A DNA stretch of 64,000 nt, taken from the NCBI RefSeq assembly GCF_030504645.1, contig NZ_JAUKWQ010000009.1, forward strand, positions 62,001-126,000. The letters are read 5' to 3'. The notes under the pieces were generated by a model. The model saw nothing but the letters and a program-made list of their open reading frames with translations. It was not told where the DNA came from and made no database searches. The translations under genes and the position numbers were made by a program. This stretch comes from Rhizobium oryzicola (GTDB lineage: Bacteria > Pseudomonadota > Alphaproteobacteria > Rhizobiales > Rhizobiaceae). Positions 26,159 through 34,906 of the stretch are shown here, piece after piece; the stretch's first letter is position 1; each line of letters starts with the position of its first letter.

Positions 26159-28867
26159 TCAAATCGCGAAAATTGTCCCCACCAAATTCATGGTACCAAG
26201 CAGTTTCACCAAAAAGTCACCGTCATCAAAGGATGAGACGTCCGGTCCCGTATTCTGAAACAAATAAACCCCGGAATTAGCGCTCGCATTGAGCTCCATT
26301 TGTGTAGCGAAGGACCGATCCACCAGGTTTTGCCCATTAACAATTGAGGTAATCTTGTTCAAATAATCCGCGGACTGAGCGCTGTCCGAGCCATAATAAT
26401 CAACATTCGGCTGTTGAAAGCCGGTTTTGAACACCGATTTTCCCGAGGCGTTGAAACCATATACTGTATCGATAGCATTTCGATTGGAGAGACCACTGCC
26501 GGTTTCATCAATCACATAGCTCCCAGGAGGGCCGCTTGTCGGAAGCTGAATCGTATCGGCCCCCGCGCCGCCCTTGATGGTGATGACACCCGCACCGCCG
26601 CTCAATACCTTTATGGTTTGACCACCCGCGCCCAGGGTGACGCTGAGAGCACCCGCCCCACCTCGCACATTCACCACCAGGCTGCCGCCCGGGACGATAA
26701 CCGAACTGTCTTGATCCCCACCGTTAATGTTGATCGTTTCGATGCCCGTGACTCTGTCCGAGAGGTCAAGGTTCTGCCCGGATACATTGATGTTGAGGAT
26801 GTCGTTGCCCGCGCCACCATCAATCAATGTCGGTCGGCCGGAGATATCAAACGTGTCCCCGCCTGCGCCGCCTTTAAGAGTCGCTCCCGCTCCCGCGCTG
26901 AAAAAAAGTCTACCATTGGTTTCTGCGCTGCCATCCAGGGTGATCGCACTGGCCACCGCTGTGGCATCCAGCGTCAGGGTCTTGCCTGCTGCAACGGTGC
27001 TGTCGAGCAAGGTCAGCGCATTGCCGGTGACGTTTGCCAGCTTGATCGTCGTATTATTGACAAAGGTCACTGTGTCCAGCGCATGCGTGGTGATGGCGTC
27101 CGCCAACGTGACTTTATTCAACGCCGCTGCGGCTATCGCGGTGCCGGTCGTTGTCGCTGTCAGGACGGATTTGATATCGGCGGTAGCGCCGGACAGATCG
27201 GTCAGATTGGCGGCGGTGATCAATCCGGTCGTGGCACCATCGATCGCCTTCAGCGTGCTGGACGCAATACTCGTATCGGTCAGAGTAATTGTCACATCGC
27301 CCGCCATCTTGATCTTGTTACCCGTCGCGCCCTGGTTTGTGACCAGCAACAACTGCGCGTCCGCAGCCGAAGCGGAGGTGAGTGAGGTCACGCTGGACGC
27401 ATCCACCAGCCCGGTCGTGGCACCTTCAATGGACTTCAAGGTGGCGGCAGTGGCCGTGGTATCCGCCAGGGTGACGGCCACGTCGCCTGCCATCTTGATC
27501 TTGTCGCCGGTCGTGCCCTGGTTGGTGACCAGCAACAACTGAGCGTCCGCAGCCGAAGCCGACACAAGGGATTCGACGGTCGAGGCATCCACCAGCCCGG
27601 TCGTGGCGGCCTCAATGGACTTCAGAGTGGCGGCAGTGGCCGTGGTATCTGTGAGGGTGACGGTCACATCGCCTGCCATCTTGATCTTGTCGCCGGTCGC
27701 GCCCTGGTTGGTGAGCAGCAACAGCTGCGCATCCGCGGCCGAAGCCGACACAAGGGATTTGACGGTCGAGGCATCGACCAGCCCGGTCGTGGCACCCTCA
27801 ATCGCCTTCAAAACGCCAGCCGCAGCGGTGGTATCTGTGAGGGTAACGGCAACATTGCCGGCCGTCTTGATCTTGTTGCCTGACGTGCCCTGATTGGTAA
27901 CCAGCAACAGCTGCGCATCGGTAGCAGACGCAGACGTAATGGACGTGAAACCAGTTGCATCCAGCAAGCCGGTCGTCGCAGCATCCAGTGTCTTCAGGGT
28001 GGCGGCAGTGACGGCGCCCGTATCCGACAGCTTGACAGTACCGCTACCAGGGAAGCTCAGCCCGTTGGCGAGCCCGCTGCTGATCGTCAACGTGCTTCCG
28101 GCCGGTACCGCGATGCTGGAGACGGAGCCGGTGATTGCGGCAGTCCCAGCGGCGCTGCCGTTGGTGGTGAACGAGAAGCCGCCGTTGGTCGCCGCGATGG
28201 AAATCGACGAACCCGCATTTGCAAACGTGACAAGGCCCGACCCATCCTTGGATACCGAGAACACCGGCGGCGGAGGTGGCGGGTCTATCGTGACCGGAGT
28301 TGTGTCGACCACGGGTGGAACAGGCGTGTTGGTACTGCTGGCATCCGCAACAGCCTTGTTGGCATCAGCCGCGAGGTTGGCAATGGACTGAGGCGTCGCA
28401 TCGATCTTGCTGAGAAAGGCGCGTGCAGTCTCCGCAGCCTTGGCGCCGGAATAGCCCTTGATTTCATCGGGCGTGTCGATGTTGGCCGTGAACGCATTGG
28501 CCGCCTGAACTTTGTTGGAGACGATCGTCGCATCCGTCGAGGCGGCGGCGTTCATGATAAAAACGACGGCATCCGCGATGGTAATCTTTCCGGATGAGAG
28601 CGAAGTCGACCAAAACTGAAGACCGGCAGGCTCCGGCGCCCGGCCAAAGAGGTTTTGATAGATTGCCGTAATGCGCCCGCCATCCGTTGTCCCGCGATAG
28701 AAATCGATGGATTCCTGGGTACTGGAAAAGGTCGCCGCAATCTTTGCGACAGCAACACCGGCATCCAGTTGAGAGGACCAATATTTTAGCCCAACAGGAT
28801 CCGCCGGCCGTCCAAAATAAGCAATATAAAGCTTCTGGACCTGATCTTCAGACAACGTTGCTGCCAT
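26159..28867 (-). CDS. DUF4214 surface protein C (902 aa) with 62-residue tandem repeats
   Basis: Two N-terminal DUF4214 repeats (VQKLYIAYFGRPADPVGLKYW and AIYQNLFGRAPEPAGLQFW) span ~1-125. A Pro-rich linker (~185-205, DPPPPPPV) precedes a region of four tandem 62-63-residue repeats (~282-530), each with TLKSIE-TTGLVDAS and ADAQLLLVTNQG. RTX-type glycine motifs follow (GGAGGDTFDI ~670, GGAGNDILNI ~690, GGAGADTI ~768), and a type I-like tail ends in a hydrophobic GTIFAI. It has no Sec signal or Cys in the repeats. The ATG at 28867 follows GAGGGG; an earlier ATG at 28894 has no ribosome site. It is probably an exported adhesin or surface-layer protein. Confidence 0.8.
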   Translation of the reverse strand: MAATLSEDQVQKLYIAYFGRPADPVGLKYWSSQLDAGVAVAKIAATFSSTQESIDFYRGTTDGGRITAIYQNLFGRAPEPAGLQFWSTSLSSGKITIADAVVFIMNAAASTDATIVSNKVQAANAFTANIDTPDEIKGYSGAKAAETARAFLSKIDATPQSIANLAADANKAVADASSTNTPVPPVVDTTPVTIDPPPPPPVFSVSKDGSGLVTFANAGSSISIAATNGGFSFTTNGSAAGTAAITGSVSSIAVPAGSTLTISSGLANGLSFPGSGTVKLSDTGAVTAATLKTLDAATTGLLDATGFTSITSASATDAQLLLVTNQGTSGNKIKTAGNVAVTLTDTTAAAGVLKAIEGATTGLVDASTVKSLVSASAADAQLLLLTNQGATGDKIKMAGDVTVTLTDTTATAATLKSIEAATTGLVDASTVESLVSASAADAQLLLVTNQGTTGDKIKMAGDVAVTLADTTATAATLKSIEGATTGLVDASSVTSLTSASAADAQLLLVTNQGATGNKIKMAGDVTITLTDTSIASSTLKAIDGATTGLITAANLTDLSGATADIKSVLTATTTGTAIAAAALNKVTLADAITTHALDTVTFVNNTTIKLANVTGNALTLLDSTVAAGKTLTLDATAVASAITLDGSAETNGRLFFSAGAGATLKGGAGGDTFDISGRPTLIDGGAGNDILNINVSGQNLDLSDRVTGIETININGGDQDSSVIVPGGSLVVNVRGGAGALSVTLGAGGQTIKVLSGGAGVITIKGGAGADTIQLPTSGPPGSYVIDETGSGLSNRNAIDTVYGFNASGKSVFKTGFQQPNVDYYGSDSAQSADYLNKITSIVNGQNLVDRSFATQMELNASANSGVYLFQNTGPDVSSFDDGDFLVKLLGTMNLVGTIFAI
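27278..28024 (-). repeat. Four 186-189-bp tandem repeats inside DUF4214 gene C
   Basis: Copies start 186 bp apart, as shown by the shared GACCAGCAAC stretch at 27341, 27527, 27713 (one change) and 27899. The first repeat in reading order has one extra codon and is the most diverged. A fifth decayed copy follows (towards 27200). The period is a multiple of three, so copy number can change without frameshift. Confidence 0.9.
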
Positions 28868-29189
28868 ATCACACCCCTCGTAATGATATTTCATAGTATT
28901 TATTTCGACACAGCTTCGCCGCCCCCTTTATTCATATCTAAATCTTGCGACTTCAGATGAGAGGGATAGAACGACTTAGCGAAAGCCAAGAAAACACATT
29001 GTTGATCGCTACGCTCTACATTCATTTGGAGAGAAATTCATTCGAAATATCTCTGGCATCCGCGACAAAAAGCTATGAGATCGCAGACGAGGGCACGCAC
29101 GCCGCACGCGCAGCAAGATCTGGTTGCCACGACAGCAGCAGGTGGCCTAGGTTCGCCGCACCCATCAAGTTCGCGCGTGAGGAAATTCC
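28868..29189. other. Divergent promoter region, DUF4214 gene C and the CinA-like gene
   Basis: This 322-bp AT-richer gap must hold both promoters. GAGGAAATT before 29190 is the ribosome site of the plus-strand gene. The ACCCRAAYGGGT palindrome seen upstream of the other two DUF4214 genes was not found here. Confidence 0.45.
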
Positions 29190-29963
29190 ATGAGTGCAAA
29201 GATCGTGACCGCCGCCATGCTGGCCATCGGCGATGAGCTTCTGTCCGGCCGGACGAAGGACAAGAACATCGGCCATCTGGCAGACCTGCTCACGCTATCG
29301 GGCATTGATCTCAAGGAAGTGCGCATCGTGGCCGACGAGGAAGACGCCATTGTGGAAGCACTGAATGCGCTGCGCGCCCGCTACACCTATGTGTTCACGT
29401 CAGGCGGCATCGGCCCGACCCATGACGACATCACGGCAGACGCCATCTCCAAGGCCTTCGGTCTCCCTTGCGTGCATGATGCGGAGGCCATGCGGTTGCT
29501 GGGCGAGATGTATGCCCGCCGCAACATGGAGTTCACCGAAGCCCGCCAACGCATGGCCCGCATGCCGCAAGGGGCGCGCCATATCGCCAACCCCGTATCG
29601 ACCGCCCCGGGCTTCATTGTGGAGAATGTCTATGTCATGGCGGGCGTGCCCCAGGTCTTCCAGGCCATGGTGGACAATGTACTGCCGGAGCTGCAATCGG
29701 GCGCAAAGATGCTCTCCCGCGCCCTGCCCTGCCCTTATGGCGAAGGCGATATCGGCACGCTGCTCGGCGCCATCCAGAAGGCGCATCCGGAAACCAGTAT
29801 CGGTTCCTACCCGAAATATGACGGCCAGCGCTTTTCGACGGAACTGGTGGTGCGCGCCCGCGATCAGGCGGCACTCGATGCCGCGGCCGAAGCGATCCTC
29901 GCTATGATCCGGGACATCGAGGCCGCCAAGGCTGCTGCCAGCAATCCCGGCCCCGAGGCGTGA
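29190..29963 (+). CDS. CinA-like molybdopterin-binding domain protein (competence/damage-inducible family, N-terminal domain only)
   Basis: This 257-residue protein has the MoCF-binding fold: AAMLAIGDELLSGRTKDKN at the start, then FTSGGIGPTHDDIT near 70, and PVSTAPGFIVENVYVMAGVP. In CinA this domain hydrolyses ADP-ribose or related pyrophosphates; the C-terminal NMN amidohydrolase domain is missing here, as in many alphaproteobacterial homologues. A direct role in competence is unlikely. GAGGAAATTCC precedes the ATG. It stands alone ahead of uspA. Confidence 0.88.
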   Translation: MSAKIVTAAMLAIGDELLSGRTKDKNIGHLADLLTLSGIDLKEVRIVADEEDAIVEALNALRARYTYVFTSGGIGPTHDDITADAISKAFGLPCVHDAEAMRLLGEMYARRNMEFTEARQRMARMPQGARHIANPVSTAPGFIVENVYVMAGVPQVFQAMVDNVLPELQSGAKMLSRALPCPYGEGDIGTLLGAIQKAHPETSIGSYPKYDGQRFSTELVVRARDQAALDAAAEAILAMIRDIEAAKAAASNPGPEA

Positions 29964-30058
29964 AGCGTAGAGTCAGGAAAGCTTGACCCAGCGCAAGGCG
30001 AGAACCACGTAAAGCTGGCTGACATTGTTCAGGAACAACGTGGGTCAGGAGACATGCC

Positions 30059-30901
30059 ATGAGCTACAAGACCATTCTCGCCGCTCTCGACAGCAAGGCC
30101 AACGCCAAACAGGTCACGGATTTTTCCGTTGCGCTGGCCGAACAGTTTTCCGCGCATGTGATTGGCCTGCACGCAGAAACGCTGGCGACGGTCCCGCTGA
30201 TCGCGCCGATGGAAATCCCGGACCCCTCTGCCGTGGAGGCTTTGCAGCAGGCCGCCCATTCCGAAACGAAGGCCGTGGAAGCGATCTTCCGCGGCGCGAT
30301 GCAGAGCGATGGTGTGCCCTTCGAATGGCGAAGCTATATCTGCACGGCCGGTTATTCCTCCGCCAACGTGATGGAATGCGCCCGCACTGCGGACCTGATC
30401 GTGGCGAGCCAGGGCAATCTGGCGGAGGCTGCGGACAGCCGCGCGGATCTCGAAAGCTTTCTGTTCGAGAGCGGCCGCCCGCTGCTGCTCATCCCGCGCC
30501 TGATGACCCGCCCGCAGCCGATCCACCGCGCGCTGATTGCCTGGAACGGCTCCAAGGAAGCCGCTCGCGCCGCCTTCGATGCGCTGCCGCTTCTGAAGAG
30601 CGCCGACAGCGTCGAGGTCTTCTCCGTCGACCCACCCGGTGCGTCGCGCGATGCGCCTGAACTGGCAGGCACCGATCTTGCCGCCTCGCTTTCCCGCCAT
30701 GGCGTGAAGGTAACGCTGCGTACCGAGGAGAAGCTCGGCCTACCGGCCGCCACGGCCATCGAGAATCGCCTCGCCGACCAGAGCATCGATCTGCTCGTCA
30801 TGGGCGGCTACGGACATTCCCGCTGGTGGGAAATGCTGTTCGGCGGGGTCACCCGCACCATGCTGGAATCCATGACGGCGTTGACGCTTCTGTCACGCTG
30901 A
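30059..30901 (+). CDS. Universal stress protein with two Usp domains
   Basis: This 280-residue tandem UspA protein has a degenerate N-terminal domain (YKTILAALDSKANAK...LIVASQG) and a second domain (~158-280). The second carries the ATP-binding pattern G-2x-G-9x-G-(S/T), seen in VMGGYGHSRWWEMLFGGVTRTM (part), so it probably binds ATP. The role is stress survival through an unknown mechanism. AGGAG lies 8 nt before the ATG. Confidence 0.9.
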   Translation: MSYKTILAALDSKANAKQVTDFSVALAEQFSAHVIGLHAETLATVPLIAPMEIPDPSAVEALQQAAHSETKAVEAIFRGAMQSDGVPFEWRSYICTAGYSSANVMECARTADLIVASQGNLAEAADSRADLESFLFESGRPLLLIPRLMTRPQPIHRALIAWNGSKEAARAAFDALPLLKSADSVEVFSVDPPGASRDAPELAGTDLAASLSRHGVKVTLRTEEKLGLPAATAIENRLADQSIDLLVMGGYGHSRWWEMLFGGVTRTMLESMTALTLLSR

Positions 30902-31084
30902 CAGCGAAAAACGACTGCTAAAGCGGGCGAGCCGCATGGATTGGCTTGCCTAAGCCGGAAAACTTTCGCTAAGAGCAACGGCCAACGGGAGCGTGCGGAA
31001 CAAGCGCCGCTTCCGCGGGCCGATCGGGTGAATGACCCGGTGCGCGGCCCATGTTCCATTCCCGCGCCTCGGAGCCACGTTCAC

Positions 31085-31582
31085 ATGTCCCTACCCGACA
31101 AAGCCTTTCCTGTTTCCTGGGATCAATTTCACCGCGATGCGCGTGCGCTTGCCTGGCGTCTGGCCGGCAGCGGCCAGGAGTTCCGCGCCATCGTCTGCAT
31201 TACCCGAGGCGGCCTGGTGCCGGCAGCAATCATTTCGCGCGAACTCAACATCCGCCTGATCGATACGGTCTGCATCGCCTCCTACCACGACTATGTAAAC
31301 CAGGGCGAAATGAACCTTTTGAAGGGCATCAACCCTGACCTGATGACCGATGGCGGCCGTGGCGTACTTGTGGTGGACGACCTGACCGATACCGGCAAGA
31401 CCGCCAAGGAAGTGCGCGACATGATGCCGAACGCCCACTTCGCCTGCGTCTATGCCAAGCCGAAGGGCGTGCCTGTCATCGACACCTTCGTGACCGAGGT
31501 TTCGCAGGATACCTGGATCTACTTCCCCTGGGATATGGGCTTCACCTATCAGGAGCCGATCGCCAAGGGCACCAAGGGCTGA
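31085..31582 (+). CDS. gpt: Xanthine phosphoribosyltransferase
   Basis: This 165-residue purine-salvage enzyme joins xanthine or guanine to PRPP. The PRPP loop [15 protein letters not shown] is at about residues 92-106, and the N-terminal [20 protein letters not shown] is typical of Gpt. The ATG at 31085 gives the normal family start ([20 protein letters not shown]); the open frame upstream to 30941 is not supported. A strong terminator follows. Confidence 0.92.
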   Translation: MSLPDKAFPVSWDQFHRDARALAWRLAGSGQEFRAIVCITRGGLVPAAIISRELNIRLIDTVCIASYHDYVNQGEMNLLKGINPDLMTDGGRGVLVVDDLTDTGKTAKEVRDMMPNAHFACVYAKPKGVPVIDTFVTEVSQDTWIYFPWDMGFTYQEPIAKGTKG

Positions 31583-31610
31583 CGTAGAGTCAGATCGATT
31601 GGGTTGTTGA

Positions 31611-31637
31611 AGGGCTGCCCGGTGGGCGGCCCTTTTT
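31611..31637 (+). terminator. Intrinsic terminator of gpt
   Basis: The stem AGGGCTGCCC / GGGCGGCCCT with one G-U pair and a 3-nt GGT loop is followed by TTTTT. A near-identical copy in the opposite orientation lies at 33974-34001. Confidence 0.93.
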
Positions 31638-31691
31638 GGATTGGCTAGTGGGGACGCCACTCAGGGGGGCAAGCCCATTCACTGGCTGATG

Positions 31692-33383
31692 CTAGGCCGC
31701 GGTTGCGCCAAACATCCGCTCGCAATAGGCGCGCAGCTTTTCCGGATGATCGGCGGTACCGCGATAGGCGATATGCCCGTCCGGCCTGATCAGGATCAGC
31801 GCCGCCGTGCTGAGGCCGTAGGCGGTATGGGCTTCGTGATCGAGATCGGATAGCGCGACAGCATCACTGGCAGAGGGCAAGGCCTTTGCGAGCACCAGCC
31901 TTGGGCGGATGAAGCGCCAGCCCTGCACCTCGGCAAACGCCGCGCGCAGTGACGTCATCGCCCCGGCGTCGCGGCCATCGAAGGCAAGCAGCGTCCATCC
32001 CCAACTAAACCCGTCGGGATTGTATATATGGTCGAACAAGGTGGTGGAACGTCCATCTGATGCGACCACTTTGGCATCCGGCGCGCGCTCGCCCGCCTTT
32101 GGCGCACCTTGCCCCACGAGATCCGCAAGACCTGTCAGATGATCCTCGTTCAGAGGACTTTCGGGATAGGCCACCGACAATTGCTGGAGATCGGCCGTGC
32201 CCTGAATGAAAGCGCTGATGTTCGGAACGAAGCGCGCGGCAAGATCGATCGCGATGTCCTTGATGGCGCCGCGGTAGACGCTGTTTTCGAAGCCACGAAC
32301 CTGCCGGCCATCGAGTGCACGATGCTCGCCGCCGCGTTCATGGTCGTAGGACTCCAGAACAACAGGCGTTGCGTTGTTGTTCAGCGCCATGGCCAGCCGC
32401 CAGGCAACGCCGACCGCATCATGAAAGCCGGAATTCATGCCCTGCCCGCCGGCGGGAAGCGATTCATGGCCGGCGTCGCCGACCAGATAGACTCGGCCCG
32501 CCGAGTAGTGCTCGGCGGCACCATGCTGGAAGCGGCTATGCGTGATCCAGATTGGATCGGCGAGGGTCAGCGTCTCGTCCTCCGTCACCTCGCGGGCGAT
32601 GGCCTGCAATTCCTCCAGCGTCGGATCGCGGTCGGGAATGCCCTCATCATGCGACAGGAAGAAGAGACGGTGATAGCCCTCCCAGACCGGCAGCACGCCA
32701 CAGAAACCATGCGGATAATAGAAGAACCAGAGGTGATCGAAATCTGTCGAGCGGCGCCAGCTGAGCTTGGCATCCAGTTGGCGGTTGATCACATGCGGCA
32801 GCTTCTGCAGCTCGAAATCGAGCCCCAGCGCCTTGCGCACGGACCCATCATGACCATCCGCGCCAACAAGATAGCGGGCGCGCACCTGCTCGGTCGGGCC
32901 TTCCACGTGATGATCATCGTCATTGCTGACCCGCCCGATCGTCACGGTAACGCCATCGGCATCCTGCTCGAAGGAGACGGCCTTGATCCCGCGCTCGACC
33001 GTGCCGCCCTTCAACTCGATCTGCTCGGTCAGCGTTTTCTCGATCACGTCCTGCCCGCTATAGAGAACGGGCCCATAGGGGCTCGGCACATCGGCGATCG
33101 CCACCGGATTGACAGGACGCCCGTTCAAAAGCGTGTTGACCTGGGTGATGCTGTAGGCGTTCTTCGCGATGGCGTCGCGGATGCCGATGCTGGCCAGCAG
33201 CTCCTGCGGACGGGCCCAGAGATTGTTGGCACGCGAATAGGGCTTGGGATGCTGCCGCTGCTCGAACAGCCGAAATTTGATGCCGTGATGGGCAAGCGCT
33301 GCGGCCGTGGTGAGCCCGATGGGGCCGCCTCCGATAATGATGACATCAGTATCGAAGCCGTCCTGCATGGATGCATGGGTCAT
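31692..33383 (-). CDS. FAD-dependent aromatic hydroxylase (PheA/TfdB family)
   Basis: This 563-residue single-component flavoprotein monooxygenase has the FAD dinucleotide loop IIIGGGPIGLTTAAAL near residue 15, the DG motif YLVGADGHDGSVRKALG near 168, and the GD motif YLVGDAGHESLPAGGQGMNSGF near 303. A C-terminal thioredoxin-like domain (~430-563), as in phenol 2-monooxygenase, completes it. Hydroxylation of a phenolic or polyketide-like substrate is expected; the substrate is unknown. The gene lies 10 nt after the MarR gene on the same strand, forming a probable operon for sensing and modifying an aromatic compound. Confidence 0.9.
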   Translation of the reverse strand: MTHASMQDGFDTDVIIIGGGPIGLTTAAALAHHGIKFRLFEQRQHPKPYSRANNLWARPQELLASIGIRDAIAKNAYSITQVNTLLNGRPVNPVAIADVPSPYGPVLYSGQDVIEKTLTEQIELKGGTVERGIKAVSFEQDADGVTVTIGRVSNDDDHHVEGPTEQVRARYLVGADGHDGSVRKALGLDFELQKLPHVINRQLDAKLSWRRSTDFDHLWFFYYPHGFCGVLPVWEGYHRLFFLSHDEGIPDRDPTLEELQAIAREVTEDETLTLADPIWITHSRFQHGAAEHYSAGRVYLVGDAGHESLPAGGQGMNSGFHDAVGVAWRLAMALNNNATPVVLESYDHERGGEHRALDGRQVRGFENSVYRGAIKDIAIDLAARFVPNISAFIQGTADLQQLSVAYPESPLNEDHLTGLADLVGQGAPKAGERAPDAKVVASDGRSTTLFDHIYNPDGFSWGWTLLAFDGRDAGAMTSLRAAFAEVQGWRFIRPRLVLAKALPSASDAVALSDLDHEAHTAYGLSTAALILIRPDGHIAYRGTADHPEKLRAYCERMFGATAA

Positions 33384-33393
33384 GGGATGCCTT

Positions 33394-33876
33394 TCAGGCT
33401 GTGAGTGAGGTGTTCGTCGGTGAGGCCGGGAGGGTTTCGTCGAGCACGTCGGTGAGGTCGCGCAGCACCTGCAGCGCGGCCGCGAGACGATCGGCGCCGA
33501 TCCGTTCGAGAATACGGCCGTCGAGGGGACGTGAGGCGGATTCGGCCTGCTTCAGGACATCCCAGCCAGCGGGCGTGAGAACCACCAGCTTGGCGCGGCG
33601 GTGATGCGGGTTGGGTTCAAAGGCCACGAAGCCCTGCTCCGCCAGCAGGTCGCTGACGCGCTGCACCGCCTGACGGGTCAGCCCCATATTGCGGGCAATG
33701 TGAGCCACTGGCAGCGGCACCGGAGAATAGCCGAGCGCGCCCAGCACCTGCCACCAGGCCGTGGTCAGCCCCAACGGTTTCACGAGTGCATTGCCGGTGT
33801 CCACCAGCAGTCCGTTCGTCTCGAAGACCGAGAGAATGAGTTCGCGAACAGTCTTTTGTGCGTCTGCAGTGATCAT
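33394..33876 (-). CDS. MarR-family regulator of the adjacent monooxygenase
   Basis: This 160-residue winged-helix protein has an HTH around residues 55-85 (PVAHIARNMGLTRQAVQRVSDLLAEQG) and the wing FEPNPHHRRAKLVVLTPAG. The ATG at 33876 has AGG seven nt upstream and gives a normal MarR length; in-frame ATGs at 33903 and 34008 are alternatives, but the former lies inside the palindrome at 33896-33909. It is first in an operon with the monooxygenase and probably represses both until an aromatic ligand binds. The substitution of a typical effector pocket cannot be judged from sequence. Confidence 0.88.
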   Translation of the reverse strand: MITADAQKTVRELILSVFETNGLLVDTGNALVKPLGLTTAWWQVLGALGYSPVPLPVAHIARNMGLTRQAVQRVSDLLAEQGFVAFEPNPHHRRAKLVVLTPAGWDVLKQAESASRPLDGRILERIGADRLAAALQVLRDLTDVLDETLPASPTNTSLTA

Positions 33877-33909
33877 GACAACCTGACGTCTATTCGACAA
33901 CATGCTGTC
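33877..33909. promoter_or_regulatory. Candidate MarR operator pair
   Basis: Two 14-bp direct copies, GACAACCTGACGTC (33877-33890) and GACAACATGCTGTC (33896-33909), sit 19 bp apart immediately before the MarR start. The second is an imperfect palindrome (12 of 14 positions symmetric). The position fits autorepression; inferred. Confidence 0.45.
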
Positions 33910-33973
33910 AATTCCCACAATGATATTCGGTTCCGTCGGACTGCGGTATTTTCCGGGAGGGCAACGTATCAAC

Positions 33974-34001
33974 AAAAAGGGCCGCCCACCGGGCAGCCCC
34001 T
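33974..34001 (-). terminator. Intrinsic terminator of the csbD-BON-DUF992 operon
   Basis: On the minus strand GGGGCTGCCC / GGGCGGCCCT with a GGT loop is followed by TTTTTG, 24 nt after the DUF992 stop. It differs from the gpt terminator by one inserted G. Confidence 0.9.
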
Positions 34002-34024
34002 TCGTCATGTGATCTGCGCCCCGA

Positions 34025-34546
34025 TCAGCCGGCGCGCTGCAGCGTCAAGCGGGAGACGCCGGCGGCGATGTTGAGGCCGGTTCCAGCCTGGCCGGACAGC
34101 GGCTGCAGCGCAAAGTTCTTGGCATTACCGCCAAGCAGAGCATTGGCCCCGACACCAAGACCAACGGCCGCTTCCGCCGACGCACCGACGTATTGACCGG
34201 CCAGCGCACCCTCGCCGATACGGCTTGCAGCGGTGTTGACGACGATCCAGTTCATGTAACTCTTGCCCGTCACACCCACATCGAGGCCGAGCTTTCCGAT
34301 GGTGCCGCTGTAGCGCTCGACCTTGCCGGACTGCTGGCGGAAGGTGCAGTCCACCTTCTTGGAAGAGCCGACGATGAGGCCGACGCCGCCTTGAATTTCA
34401 CAGTTCAACTGGCCGACGCGCTGGCCGGGTTCGGCAGATACCTTCTGGGCGGTGTGACCATTGGCTTTGTGATGACGCTCCGCGGCGAAAGTTGCAGGGG
34501 CTGCAGCAACTGAAGCGACAGCGGCGAGGATGGCGAGTTTCTTCAT
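34025..34546 (-). CDS. DUF992 family exported protein
   Basis: The 173-residue protein has a Sec signal peptide (MKKLAILAAVASVAAAPATFAA). The mature domain (VGQLNCEIQGGVGLIVGSSKKVDCTF, with two Cys likely disulphide-bonded, then YSGTIGKLGLDVGVTGKSYMNWIVV) is the DUF992 domain common in rhizobia. Its function is unknown; a periplasmic or outer-membrane location is expected. AGGGAAACC precedes the ATG at 34546. It is the last gene of an operon behind csbD and the BON gene (11-nt gap). Confidence 0.88.
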   Translation of the reverse strand: MKKLAILAAVASVAAAPATFAAERHHKANGHTAQKVSAEPGQRVGQLNCEIQGGVGLIVGSSKKVDCTFRQQSGKVERYSGTIGKLGLDVGVTGKSYMNWIVVNTAASRIGEGALAGQYVGASAEAAVGLGVGANALLGGNAKNFALQPLSGQAGTGLNIAAGVSRLTLQRAG

Positions 34547-34557
34547 TGGTTTCCCTT

Positions 34558-34872
34558 TCATGGGTGGCTCGTAGTCATGAGCGGGCATGCCGCACCCGGC
34601 GGCACAATAAGGAGAGTGCTGCGGGACGGGCGGATCGCGAGATCCGGAACGACCGTTCTTCCGCTAAAGACTTCGGCAACGGCAATTGCCGTTTCAAAGG
34701 CGTCCAGAGAGCTGACCTCGCCCGACAGAATAACCCGGCCATCTTCCACCGAGACATCAATCGTGCAGGCTTCCAGCCCCTGGCCATAGGCCAGCAGAGA
34801 CTGGAGTGCAGCGCGAAGGCTGCACTCTGCCGGGTTGCTGCGCAGACTGTTTCGTGCGTGCAGAACCATCAT
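34558..34872 (-). CDS. BON-domain protein
   Basis: This 104-residue protein without signal peptide is almost wholly one BON (OsmY-like) domain: LRAALQSLLAYGQGLEACTIDV, the VEDGRVILSGEVSSLDAFETA turn, then AVAEVFSGRTVVPDLAIR. BON domains bind membranes or partner proteins and are common in osmotic-stress proteins. It sits between csbD and DUF992, so a stress or envelope role is inferred. The start may be either of two adjacent ATG codons. Confidence 0.75.
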   Translation of the reverse strand: MMVLHARNSLRSNPAECSLRAALQSLLAYGQGLEACTIDVSVEDGRVILSGEVSSLDAFETAIAVAEVFSGRTVVPDLAIRPSRSTLLIVPPGAACPLMTTSHP

Positions 34873-34906
34873 GGTGTGATCCGAAGTCTTTCGTTTCGGG
34901 GCAGCG

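Noticed and set aside
27278..28024. Repeat array as a possible CRISPR
   Set aside because: Units are 186 bp, in frame, without spacers, and inside a coding gene; no cas genes are present.
26414..28391. Plus-strand frames opposite DUF4214 gene C
   Set aside because: They reproduce the 186-bp periodicity of the real gene and contain no independent motifs.
31611..34001. Inverted terminator pair as transposon ends
   Set aside because: The repeats are functional hairpin-T terminators in the right place for the flanking genes, and no transposase or target duplication is visible.
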